A stretch of DNA of 64,000 bases from Bacteroidia bacterium (GTDB lineage: Bacteria; Bacteroidota; Bacteroidia; Flavobacteriales_E; Vicingaceae): assembly GCA_030433355.1 (NCBI GenBank), contig JAUIMG010000011.1:28467-92466 (forward strand), in the 5' to 3' direction. The translations under genes were made by a program, and so were the position numbers. Position 1 is the first letter of the stretch. Every line of letters begins with the position of its first letter. A model generated the notes under the pieces. The model saw only the letters and a list, made by a program, of their open reading frames with translations, did no database searches and was not told the DNA's origin. Positions 55,598 through 62,994 of this stretch are shown piece after piece.

Positions 55598-55701
55598 AAA
55601 TCCCAACTCCATTAATTAGATTTATCTATCTGAATAAATAAGATTAAAGGAACTTTATTCTTGGAAGCTTTAAGAATAAATAAAATAGTTAAATAGTGGG
55701 G

Positions 55702-56484
55702 TTAGTGTTTTAGAATTCTTGTTACTAACCACTCACCATCAAATTCTTCATTGATTAATTCGGATGTTATTGAGCAAATTTCTGAATACTTCTTATTCAT
55801 GTTAACTTCATTATATTTTGAACGTATCCAGAAATCGCCATTGGTATCCATAGAAAAATTCCATTGATGAAGTCCTCGCCAATTTTCTTTCTCAGCTTCA
55901 TTTTCTCTGTGTTCAAGCAATACATAACTTCCTTTTTTTGCTACGTCAATCATATCAAAAATAGCACTTTCAGGATTGTATGCATGGTCGATACAGTTCC
56001 TAGCTACCACTAAATCGAAAGTTTCTGCTTCAAATTCTTTTTTAATATCCTCAGCAGCAAGACAAGCGGTTCTTAAAAGAGGCTGAACATTGTATTTGTC
56101 TAGTATTCTGTCATACTCTTTTGCCAAAGGATCTATAGCTGTTATATTAATTTCTTTTCCGTCGTATTTCTTACCTAAATAGGTTAGCGGTCCTGCTCCT
56201 ACATCTAATATTTTAACTTTTGATAAAGATTTTGGTAGTAAAGCAGCTGGTCTAGACTGCAATAGTCTATTAGGGTCCAAACGGAGATTATAAGTATCAG
56301 ACCACTCTAAACCTTTTGTACGGAAATAACTATCCCAAAATCTAATTTCAGATCGTATTCCCAATTTCCACTTTGCTTTTGCATTTTTTGGAGATATTAA
56401 GCCTAAGCGAGATAATAAGATTAAGAAAATCATATTAAAACCTTCTTCCTTATAGACCTTTAATGCCTTTTGGAGTTTATTCAT
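55702..56484 (-). CDS. Class I SAM-dependent methyltransferase
   Basis: A 260-residue protein. KVKILDVGAGPLTYLGKKYD (about residue 88) is the SAM loop, followed by ITAIDPLAKEYDRI and FDLVVARNCIDHAYNPESAI. The end WNFSMDTNGDFWIRSKYNEV is typical of sugar-locus methyltransferases. No signal peptide. It lies on the minus strand between two plus-strand glycosyltransferase genes, with gaps of 104 and 253 bases. Confidence 0.82.
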   Translation of the reverse strand: MNKLQKALKVYKEEGFNMIFLILLSRLGLISPKNAKAKWKLGIRSEIRFWDSYFRTKGLEWSDTYNLRLDPNRLLQSRPAALLPKSLSKVKILDVGAGPLTYLGKKYDGKEINITAIDPLAKEYDRILDKYNVQPLLRTACLAAEDIKKEFEAETFDLVVARNCIDHAYNPESAIFDMIDVAKKGSYVLLEHRENEAEKENWRGLHQWNFSMDTNGDFWIRSKYNEVNMNKKYSEICSITSELINEEFDGEWLVTRILKH

Positions 56485-56737
56485 TTTTATCTTTTTTGAG
56501 GAAATTTCTATAACTGGATTGATTTTTCAGCGCTCAAAAGTAGCTTTTTTGAATGTAAACTGATAATAATTTTTTGATTAGTATCGAGTTAACTAACTTA
56601 TATGGTTCAATCTATCTCTAAATTATTAATTATTTAAATTAAGAGGTTTATTGGGTTTGTAAATATTGACACTAATTATTCTTTGAATTATTAATGAGTC
56701 TTAACTTCAAACTCTAAGTACTTTTACAAAAAAAAAC

Positions 56738-57856
56738 TTGCCAACAGTATTAATTTTCATCGATTGGTTTTACCCAGCTTATAAAGCAGGAGGGCCGGTC
56801 AAATCTGTTTTTAATTTGGTGCAAGCATTAAAAGGGGATATTCAGTTCAGTATTGTGACTTCCAACCAAGATGTGGATGGCGAAGTCTTGGATGTGGAAC
56901 CCAACGAGTGGACCAAATTTCAAGGGGTTAAAGTCATTTATTTGAGCAAGGAAAAACAGCATAAAAAGGTTTACCGCGCACTTTTTGAGGAAGTAAATGC
57001 CGATGCAGTTTATTACAACAGCTTGTTTTCTAAGAACTTCACCTTAAAGCCTTACAAAGCATTAAAGTGCTATAATTGTGCGCAAATTATTGCTCCCAGA
57101 GGGATGTTGGGCGAAGGAGCTTTGGCTATCAAATCCTTTAAAAAGAAAGTTTTTTTAAGCCTCTCTAAGCAGCTTTTTTTTAATATGAAAAATACCATTT
57201 GGCATGCTACGTCGGCGCAAGAGGCAGAGGAAATAAAAGCGGCTTACGGCTTAAAGTCGAACATCCGAATTGCGCAAAATATTTCTTCGGCAAGGGTTGA
57301 AAGAAAATCATTTCAAAAGGAAAAAGGGAAACTGAAATTGGTTTTCATATCCCGATTAGCAGAAAAGAAAAACCTTTATTTTGCCTTGGAACTCTTGCAA
57401 GTACTTAAAGAGGAGAGCGGCTTGAGTTTGGACATATACGGACCTATTGAGGAGCAAAGCTATTGGAAGCAATGTAAGCCAATCATCGAAAAAGATGTGC
57501 GCATTCAATACAAAGGGCTCTTGGCGCCGCATGAAATTGCTTTTACTCTTCAGCAGCATCACTTTTACATACTGCCCACACTTCACGAAAACTATGGGCA
57601 CAGTATGGTTGAAGCGATTGTTTCAGGTGTACCAATAATTATTAGCAACAATACTCCATGGCTTAACTTAAAAGAAGCTGGTGTTGGAGCTGATTTGGAC
57701 TTAAGTAAGTCAGATGAATGGCTTAATTACTTAAAATCAACAATTTCCTTAACACAAGATGAGTATGAAGCTATGGTTCGTAATTGTTATGCTTATGCAG
57801 AGAAACATATTTTGAGTTCAAAAGCAGTTGAGGATAGTAAAAAGTTATTTCAATAA
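56738..57856 (+). CDS. Family 4 glycosyltransferase
   Basis: A 372-residue GT-B enzyme. No in-frame ATG or GTG is available near the expected N-terminus, and a TTG at 56738 puts the start at VLIFIDWFYPAYKAGGPVKS, as in homologues. LVFISRLAEKKNLYFALELL (about 205) is the donor half and LPTLHENYGHSMVEAIVSGV (about 285) carries E-x7-E. It works on the lipid-linked repeat unit. A repeat-rich gap with the GIY-YIG gene follows. Confidence 0.86.
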   Translation: MPTVLIFIDWFYPAYKAGGPVKSVFNLVQALKGDIQFSIVTSNQDVDGEVLDVEPNEWTKFQGVKVIYLSKEKQHKKVYRALFEEVNADAVYYNSLFSKNFTLKPYKALKCYNCAQIIAPRGMLGEGALAIKSFKKKVFLSLSKQLFFNMKNTIWHATSAQEAEEIKAAYGLKSNIRIAQNISSARVERKSFQKEKGKLKLVFISRLAEKKNLYFALELLQVLKEESGLSLDIYGPIEEQSYWKQCKPIIEKDVRIQYKGLLAPHEIAFTLQQHHFYILPTLHENYGHSMVEAIVSGVPIIISNNTPWLNLKEAGVGADLDLSKSDEWLNYLKSTISLTQDEYEAMVRNCYAYAEKHILSSKAVEDSKKLFQ

Positions 57857-57862
57857 CAAATC

Positions 57863-58060
57863 CAGTCCTCTGGACTGACATCCTAAATTGTTTCAGGGCA
57901 GAGTCTGTAAATTAGGGTATTTAATGATATTAGAGTAGATACAACAGATGCTGAGTCAAGCTCAGCATGACTGCTTAGTATGACAGTTCAGGAGGACAGC
58001 TAAGTATAATATTCTACTATCAATTAAAATACTAAGTCACTCTGAACTTGTTTCAGAGTC
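57863..58060. repeat. Repeat-rich gap left of the GIY-YIG gene, with direct repeat
   Basis: CAGTCC-TCT-GGACTG (57863-57877) is a perfect 6-base-pair hairpin. The block CTCAGCATGACTGCTTAGTA to GGAGGACAGCT (57961-58001) is repeated directly at 58515-58556 with only a few changes. TCACTCTGAACTTGTTTCAG at about 58036 has a related form at 58473. Confidence 0.78.
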
Positions 58061-58090
58061 TATATATAAGGGTATAAATTTCAAGCAAAA

Positions 58091-58438
58091 TTATTTTAAC
58101 ATTCTCTTGCACTCTTCAATTTCTTCTTCCTTAAACCAATCGGAAGCTATATCTTCAAGTTCTGGATTTTCTTCTTTTGCTAAATTCCATTTCCATTCCT
58201 TATGCCATCTTTTTAGTTGTTTTTCTCTAAGGATAGCATTCATCATACCGGGTATACGTTCATAATAGATTAATTCTGTTAAGTTATACCTTGCTGCGAA
58301 TTGAGATCCTAATCCTGCTTTATGTCTTAACATCCGTTTTTCTAAATTGCTTGTAACTCCTATATAGACAACAGTGCGATTCTTATTACTTAGGAAATAA
58401 ATGAATCCGATTTTTTGCATAGGAGTTAAATGATTCAA
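58091..58438 (-). CDS. GIY-YIG nuclease domain protein
   Basis: A 115-residue single-domain protein. The GIY-YIG core appears as FIYFLSNKNRTVVYIGVTSN, followed by the Arg in LEKRMLRH, the Tyr/Glu pair in LIYYERIPGMMNAILREKQL and KRW. It resembles the YhbQ/UPF0213-like group. Met7 (58420) is an alternative start. These small nucleases are often found with repeats in Bacteroidota. Here it is bracketed by near-identical 41-42 bp direct repeats and read against the surrounding locus. Confidence 0.88.
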   Translation of the reverse strand: MNHLTPMQKIGFIYFLSNKNRTVVYIGVTSNLEKRMLRHKAGLGSQFAARYNLTELIYYERIPGMMNAILREKQLKRWHKEWKWNLAKEENPELEDIASDWFKEEEIEECKRMLK

Positions 58439-58469
58439 CTAAAATTAATGGATTACTGTCTTAACTACA

Positions 58470-58600
58470 AATGTCACTCTGAACTGGCATCCTGAAACTA
58501 GTTCAGGAGGACAGCTCAGCATGACTGCTTAGTATGGTAGTTTAGGAGGACAAGCTCAGCATGATTACTAATGATGACAGCACAAGGGGATAAGTTTTCG
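58470..58600. repeat. Repeat-rich gap right of the GIY-YIG gene, with direct repeat
   Basis: It carries the second copy of the 41-42 bp direct repeat (58515-58556) plus nearby shorter copies of CTCAGCATGA and of CCTGAA..TTCAGGAGGACAG. The GAAACTAGTTCAGGAGGACA part can pair with CTGAAC-type sequence upstream. Confidence 0.75.
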
Positions 58601-58679
58601 ATGAATCAGAGCTTTTTTCACCAATACACCTTAAGCTTTAATCAAATTCAGTTAAATTCGAAGTTTCAAATAAAATCCA

Positions 58680-59234
58680 TTGGAGAAAAAAGTAGATTTA
58701 TCTAAATTCGACAACCGCTGGTATAGTCCAGGTAGAGGTTTTATAGTGAGAACTATTTGGTACTATGTGAATAGTTTATTCCTTAATTCTTATTTTCTTC
58801 CTAGTAGTGGTTTAAAAATCTTCCTACTTCGACTATTTGGCGCTCGAATTGGTAAAGGCTGTGTCATTAAACCTAAAGTCAATGTAAAATATCCATGGAA
58901 GCTTAGTCTCGGAGACCATAGTTGGGTTGGGGAAGGAGTATGGATTGATAATTTAGATGAAGTTACTGTGGGTAATCATGTTTGTATTTCTCAAGGGGCT
59001 TTCTTGTTGTGTGGCAATCATAATTATAAGAAAGCGACTTTCGATTTGATGGTATCTCCAATCATAATTAAAGATGGCGCTTGGATAGGAGCAAAGGCTG
59101 TTGTTTGTCCGGGAGTTATAGTGGAAGAAAATGTTGTTTTGTCGGTCGGTTCTGTACTTAAAGGGCAGACTGAAAAGGGCATGATTTATTCGGGGAATCC
59201 GGCGGGATTGATAAAGAGAAGAGAGTTTTTTTAA
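58680..59234 (+). CDS. wcaF: WcaF family colanic-acid-type acetyltransferase
   Basis: A 184-residue left-handed-helix O-acetyltransferase, with a TTG start. VDLSKFDNRWYSPGRGFIVR is the WcaF-specific N-terminus, followed by hexapeptide repeats (IGKGCVIKPKVNVKYPWKLS, VGEGVWIDNLDEVTVG, CISQGAFLLCGNHNY, IKDGAWIGAKAVVCPGV). The His in GNHNY is the catalytic one. It transfers acetyl groups from acetyl-CoA to a polysaccharide building block. In many loci it sits by the initiating transferase, which is missing here. A heptamer array begins three bases after its stop. Confidence 0.9.
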   Translation: MEKKVDLSKFDNRWYSPGRGFIVRTIWYYVNSLFLNSYFLPSSGLKIFLLRLFGARIGKGCVIKPKVNVKYPWKLSLGDHSWVGEGVWIDNLDEVTVGNHVCISQGAFLLCGNHNYKKATFDLMVSPIIIKDGAWIGAKAVVCPGVIVEENVVLSVGSVLKGQTEKGMIYSGNPAGLIKRREFF

Positions 59235-59236
59235 TG

Positions 59237-59313
59237 TTCAGTGGTCAATGTTCAATGTTCAATTTTCAGTGTTCAGTGTTCAATTTTAAGTGTTCAATTT
59301 TCAGTGGTCAATA
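59237..59313. repeat. Heptamer array TTCARTG, left of the four-helix-bundle gene
   Basis: Eleven contiguous 7-base units, mainly TTCAGTG, TTCAATG, GTCAATG and TTCAATT, run from 59237 to 59313 without a gap. The same consensus makes up the array at 59715-59826. Confidence 0.87.
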
Positions 59314-59342
59314 CCCTGTAATCAAAGAGTAAAAGTAAAAGG

Positions 59343-59708
59343 ATGACAATGAAGAATATTTTAAATGATAAGAGCTATATTTTTGCGTTGAAAGTTGTAA
59401 AGCTTTGTTTGGTTATTCAAAAGGATAAAAGGGAATATGTTTTATCAAAGCAGTTACTCCGATCGTCTACCGCAATAGGCGCAAATGCTGAAGAAGCAAT
59501 TGGGGGCTCAAGTGATAAAGATTTTGTGCATAAACTTTCAATTTCATATAAAGAAGCTCGTGAATCAAAGTATTGGCTTCGTTTGTTAAAAGATGCTGAC
59601 CTAATTGATAAAAGAACAGGGGATGAGCTTTTAGAGGATGTTGAAGAAATTCTAAGGTTATTAGGTGCTTCAATTCGAACAATGCGAGAAAGAATAAAAG
59701 AAAAGTGA
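59343..59708 (+). CDS. Four-helix-bundle protein (23S rRNA intervening-sequence/S23 family)
   Basis: A 121-residue helical protein (Met3 at 59349 is an alternative start). SYIFALKVVKLCLVIQKDKR, LSKQLLRSSTAIGANAEEAI and FVHKLSISYKEARESKYWLR are the family's conserved blocks. Relatives include proteins encoded in 23S rRNA insertions and the Avd accessory protein of diversity-generating retroelements. No reverse transcriptase or variable repeat is seen here. It is flanked on both sides by TTCARTG heptamer arrays and unlike all its neighbours in function, so it may be an inserted unit. Confidence 0.88.
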   Translation: MTMKNILNDKSYIFALKVVKLCLVIQKDKREYVLSKQLLRSSTAIGANAEEAIGGSSDKDFVHKLSISYKEARESKYWLRLLKDADLIDKRTGDELLEDVEEILRLLGASIRTMRERIKEK

Positions 59709-59714
59709 CTAATT

Positions 59715-59826
59715 TTCAGTGGTCAATGTTCAATGTGCAATGCGCAGTGTTCAATGATTAGTGTTCAATGTTCAGTGTGCAGTGTTCAATGTTCAATTTT
59801 CAATGTGCAGTGGTCAATGATCTGTG
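59715..59826. repeat. Heptamer array TTCARTG, right of the four-helix-bundle gene
   Basis: Sixteen contiguous 7-base units run from 59715 to 59826 (TTCAGTG, GTCAATG, TTCAATG, TGCAATG, CGCAGTG, ATTAGTG, TGCAGTG and so on), the last one degenerate (ATCTGTG). It begins six bases after the stop of the four-helix-bundle gene. Confidence 0.87.
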
Positions 59827-59838
59827 TTTAAATTTCAC

Positions 59839-59929
59839 TGACAATTGACAATTGACAACTGATAACTGACAACTGATAACTGACTACTGATAACTGATTA
59901 CTGATAACTGACTACTGATAACTGACTAC
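59839..59929. repeat. Second heptamer array TGAYWAY next to the glycosyltransferase start
   Basis: Thirteen contiguous 7-base units run from 59839 to 59929, for example TGACAAT, TGATAAC and TGACTAC, alternating in the later part. The start codon of the next gene is at 59939. It contains stop codons in all frames, so it is not translated. Confidence 0.87.
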
Positions 59930-59938
59930 TGAATTTAT

Positions 59939-60709
59939 ATGAAAGTTTCCATCATTACCGTTTGCTACAATAGTGCTAAAACCATTGAAGATACCATAAA
60001 ATCGGTTATTTCTCAATCATACAAGGATGTTGAGTATCTTATATTAGATGGTCAATCTACCGATAATACTGTAGAGATAGTAAATAAGTACCAAGATAAA
60101 ATTGCTTTTATTAGTTCTGAAAAAGACAAGGGCATGTACGATGCTTTGAATAAAGGAATCGAAAAGGCAAATGGAGATATAATAGGCATTCTTAATGCAG
60201 ATGATTTTTATGTTGATGAGCATGTGGTTGAGAAAGTAGTCGCTCATATGGAGGAGGAGAAATCGGATGCGCTCTATGCAGATTTGTATTATGTGGAGGA
60301 AGATGATACTTCTAAAATTAAAAGACATTGGGTATCTGGGAAATATAAAGAAGGTGACTTTTTGAAGGGATGGATGCCTCCACATCCTACTTTTTTTGTT
60401 CGTAAAGAGGTGTATGAGAAATATGGTGCTTTCAATTTAGATTTAAAATCGGCAGCAGATTATGAGTTGATGCTTCGCTTGATCCATAAACACAACATCA
60501 AGCTCTCTTACCTAGCAGAGGTTATTGTAAAAATGAGAGTAGGGGGAATGAGTAATGCTTCCTTAAAAAACCGTTTAAAAGCCAATAGAGAAGATAAAAA
60601 GGCTTGGGAGATCAATGGCCTAAAGCCTAAGCCCTATACTTTACTATTTAAGCCGCTGAGAAAGTTGAAGCAGTTTGTACCTTCGCTTCGCTCCGGGGAT
60701 GAAAAATGA
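59939..60709 (+). CDS. Family 2 glycosyltransferase (WcaA-like)
   Basis: A 256-residue GT-A enzyme. KVSIITVCYNSAKTIEDTIK opens the fold, LILDGQSTDNTVEIVNKY carries the first Asp, and IIGILNADDFYVDEHVVEKV holds the DXD-type site (about residue 86). HPTFFVRKEVYEKYGAFNLD and SAADYELMLRLI are the acceptor side, as in capsule and colanic-acid transferases. The gene is the last of the locus, and a heptamer array ends just before its start codon. Confidence 0.9.
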   Translation: MKVSIITVCYNSAKTIEDTIKSVISQSYKDVEYLILDGQSTDNTVEIVNKYQDKIAFISSEKDKGMYDALNKGIEKANGDIIGILNADDFYVDEHVVEKVVAHMEEEKSDALYADLYYVEEDDTSKIKRHWVSGKYKEGDFLKGWMPPHPTFFVRKEVYEKYGAFNLDLKSAADYELMLRLIHKHNIKLSYLAEVIVKMRVGGMSNASLKNRLKANREDKKAWEINGLKPKPYTLLFKPLRKLKQFVPSLRSGDEK

Positions 60710-60713
60710 AGGA

Positions 60714-60930
60714 TTCCCTTCTTTGCTAACATTTCGACAGGCTCAATGTGACAGCTTCGAAGGGTGATAAAGATTCCCTACTTCGCTGACATTTCGACCA
60801 CTTCGACATCCTTCGACATCCTTCGACAAGCTCAGGACCGGAGCTCAGGACAGGAGCTCAGAACCAGAGCTCAGGACAAGGTGCTCAATGTGACAGCTTC
60901 GAAGGGTGATGAAAGATTAAAAATTTTCAG
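60714..60930. repeat. TCGACA/AGGAGCTCAG-type repeats at the right edge of the polysaccharide locus
   Basis: GATTCCC..ACATTTCGACAGGCTCAATG with TGACAGCTTCGAAGGGTGA (60714-60765) repeats the block seen at 30970-31023. It is followed by CTTCGACATC units and degenerate 13-bp units (AGGACAGGAGCTC, GAACCAGAGCTC) up to about 60880, then CTCAATGTGACAGCTTCGAA again. Any open frames here only read the repeats. Confidence 0.77.
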
Positions 60931-60943
60931 ATTAAAAATTCAA

Positions 60944-61840
60944 TTAGAATTTCGTTCTTTTTCTTCTTCTATTAATTATGCTATTGTACTTCGCTTGGTA
61001 AAAGCTATTGGTGAAAAGTACATAGGATACATTGAATTGCATCATGAAGTAACCATCATTGGTCTCCGGATTACCTCTTCTAGAGCCTTGAGAATAAAAA
61101 CCTGGATCTGGTAAGTCTGCATTTCCTCTTTCAAAAGCCTCCGCAGATCTGTTAGAAAAATATCTTGCATCATCAGAAAAAAGATCATTATTGTCGGGAT
61201 ACCTTGTGCTTACATCATCCAAATAATCCGTAAAGGTTAGTCGGTAAACGAACTCCATTCCAACTCTAATTTTTTTGTTGAAGGTAAATGCCGCATTTAG
61301 ACCTAGAGGAACAATTAAAGTACCTTCATCGTAAATATTATCCGGGCCTTCTGTTGCCAATGGTCTTAGAGCAAACCATTTGTCATCTCTTTGTGCATAG
61401 GGGAAATAAAGTGCATACCCAATTCCTGCTAAAGCACCTGCTTGAAAATCTACCCTCGCTCTTCTGCTTAAATCTCTTTTAACTAAAAAATTATATTCTC
61501 CAACAATAGAAGCTTCTATAATGTCTGTTCTAAAGCTTAAATTTCTGGCAATTCTAGTAGGTTCGTCAGATAAACTATCTGCTCCTGCAATTCTTGCGAA
61601 ATTAAAAGAAACTTTAGCTGCTATTTTGTGGGTAAAATTATAGCGGTAAAATCCGCCTACTGCCATATTAATTTTGCTCCATTCTGTATTTAAAGGCCAT
61701 GCTTGAAAGCCTTCAGAACCACCATTGCTAACTTCTCCTATGTAGGTTGCGCCTCCCAAATTAAGACCAAAGTCCATACTGTATTGGGCATTTGCGTTGT
61801 ATGCAAATACAACAAAAAGAAGGATAAGTAGACGTTTCAT
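60944..61840 (-). CDS. DUF6089/PorG-like outer-membrane beta-barrel protein
   Basis: 298 residues from the ATG at 61840, which starts the signal peptide [19 protein letters not shown]; the frame extends eight codons upstream. The body has repeated amphipathic strands typical of an outer-membrane barrel (YSMDFGLNLGGATYIGEVSN, NMAVGGFYRYNFTHKIAAKV, VGMEFVYRLTFTDYLDDVST) and ends NVSYVLF. The family contains PorG of the type IX secretion machinery, but this member could have another role. It is a tandem paralogue of the next gene. Confidence 0.8.
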   Translation of the reverse strand: MKRLLILLFVVFAYNANAQYSMDFGLNLGGATYIGEVSNGGSEGFQAWPLNTEWSKINMAVGGFYRYNFTHKIAAKVSFNFARIAGADSLSDEPTRIARNLSFRTDIIEASIVGEYNFLVKRDLSRRARVDFQAGALAGIGYALYFPYAQRDDKWFALRPLATEGPDNIYDEGTLIVPLGLNAAFTFNKKIRVGMEFVYRLTFTDYLDDVSTRYPDNNDLFSDDARYFSNRSAEAFERGNADLPDPGFYSQGSRRGNPETNDGYFMMQFNVSYVLFTNSFYQAKYNSIINRRRKRTKF

Positions 61841-61845
61841 TCTGG

Positions 61846-61853
61846 CAAAGATA
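61846..61853 (-). promoter_or_regulatory. -7 promoter element for the first barrel gene
   Basis: TATCTTTG on the minus strand is a full TAnnTTTG match, only five bases before the start codon, giving an almost leaderless transcript. No -33 TTG at the proper distance was seen. Confidence 0.45.
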
Positions 61854-61948
61854 TCATAATTCATTTAAAATTATAAATAATCAATTGTTATTTTAAAATC
61901 ATCTCCTTATTAATACTTCACTAATTGGCAGAAAGTGGCTTAGAACTT

Positions 61949-62854
61949 TTAATATTTTGTTTTAACTTTTACCTTCTTTTTGGTTTTAACTCTTCTTTTT
62001 TTATAGGGTTTTGTAGCAAATAAAACATAGGATAGATTAGCCTGAAATAAGAAATAACCATCATTAGTTTCTGGATTGCCTCTAATTTTTCCGGGGAGAT
62101 AAGCTGCTTGGTAAGGTAAATCAGCATTCGCTCTCTCATATGCTTCTGCTGAACGATTAGAGAAGTACACAGCATCTGCTGTATTTAAAGCTTCAGGATT
62201 TGCATAATTAGTACTCACATCATCCAAATAGTCGGTGAAGGTAAAACGATAGACAAATTCTAAGCCAAGACGTAACTTATCTTTAAAGGTAAAGGCTGCA
62301 TTTAAACCTATTGGAGCTATCAAAGTGCCTTCCTTGTATTGATTGCCTGGCCCTTCTGTATTTAATGGTCGTAAAGCATACCACTTTTCGTCTTTTTGAG
62401 CATAAGGGTAAAACAAGGAATATCCTATTCCTGCTACTGCTCCTGCTTGAAAGTCGATTCTAGACCTCCTGCTTATATCGGTAATAATTAAGAAATTATA
62501 TTCCCCAACTAAAGCGACTTCAAATACATCTGTTCTAAAGCTTAAATTTCTTCCTATTCTTGATGGCTCCTTAGATAAGCTGTCCGCTCCTGCAATTCTT
62601 AGGAAATTGAAGGAGGCTTTTGCTCCAATTCGATGCGTGAAGTTATATCTGTAGAATCCTCCAATAGCTAAATTAGTCTTACTCCATTCTGTGTTTATTG
62701 GCCATGCTTGGAAGCCTTCAGATCCTCCATTGCTAATTTCCCCAATGTAAGTTGCGCCTCCCAAATTTAGACCAAAATCCATACTGTATTGCGCTTGTGA
62801 ATTTAGCGTAATCACAAGTAAAAGTATTCCAGTAAAAAGACTTTTTTTAAGCAT
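61949..62854 (-). CDS. DUF6089/PorG-like outer-membrane beta-barrel protein, paralogue
   Basis: 301 residues from the ATG at 62854, which begins the signal peptide MLKKSLFTGILLLVITLNSQ; the frame continues 37 codons upstream without a better start. It aligns with the neighbour over the full barrel (YSMDFGLNLGGATYIGEISN, NLAIGGFYRYNFTHRIGAKA, LGLEFVYRFTFTDYLDDVST) with clearly more than half of the residues identical. It has a basic tail (YKKRRVKTKKKVKVKTKY) which the other lacks. Both lie on the minus strand with a gap of 108 bases, consistent with a recent tandem duplication. Confidence 0.8.
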   Translation of the reverse strand: MLKKSLFTGILLLVITLNSQAQYSMDFGLNLGGATYIGEISNGGSEGFQAWPINTEWSKTNLAIGGFYRYNFTHRIGAKASFNFLRIAGADSLSKEPSRIGRNLSFRTDVFEVALVGEYNFLIITDISRRSRIDFQAGAVAGIGYSLFYPYAQKDEKWYALRPLNTEGPGNQYKEGTLIAPIGLNAAFTFKDKLRLGLEFVYRFTFTDYLDDVSTNYANPEALNTADAVYFSNRSAEAYERANADLPYQAAYLPGKIRGNPETNDGYFLFQANLSYVLFATKPYKKRRVKTKKKVKVKTKY

Positions 62855-62950
62855 CAAAATTTTATAAAACAAAATGAAAATTAAGACATTTCTATATACT
62901 AAATGGAAGACATAAGGATAAATTAATTTAAAATTAAAGGCAACCTTTCT

Positions 62951-62958
62951 TATTTTTG
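62951..62958 (+). promoter_or_regulatory. -7 promoter element for the final secreted-protein gene
   Basis: TATTTTTG is a full TAnnTTTG match, 36 bases before the ATG at 62995. The -33 position is not TTG. Confidence 0.45.
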
Positions 62959-62994
62959 TCGTCATAGCATTGAATCCTACAATAATATTTACTT

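Noticed and set aside
52167..56484. FkbM and second methyltransferase as DNA modification enzymes
   Set aside because: The FkbM block and the sugar-locus motifs point to small-molecule O- or C-methylation; no DNA-methyltransferase motifs (NPPY/DPPY) are present.
58091..58438. GIY-YIG gene as part of a restriction or anti-phage system
   Set aside because: No methyltransferase of DNA type, specificity subunit or other defence gene is near; the flanking repeats fit a small mobile unit better.
59237..59929. CRISPR or diversity-generating retroelement
   Set aside because: The heptamers have no unique spacers. The four-helix-bundle gene resembles the Avd family, but no reverse transcriptase, template repeat or variable repeat was found.
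60764..61114. 116-codon plus-strand frame
   Set aside because: It starts in TCGACA repeats and runs antisense into the first barrel gene, so it is a by-product of both.
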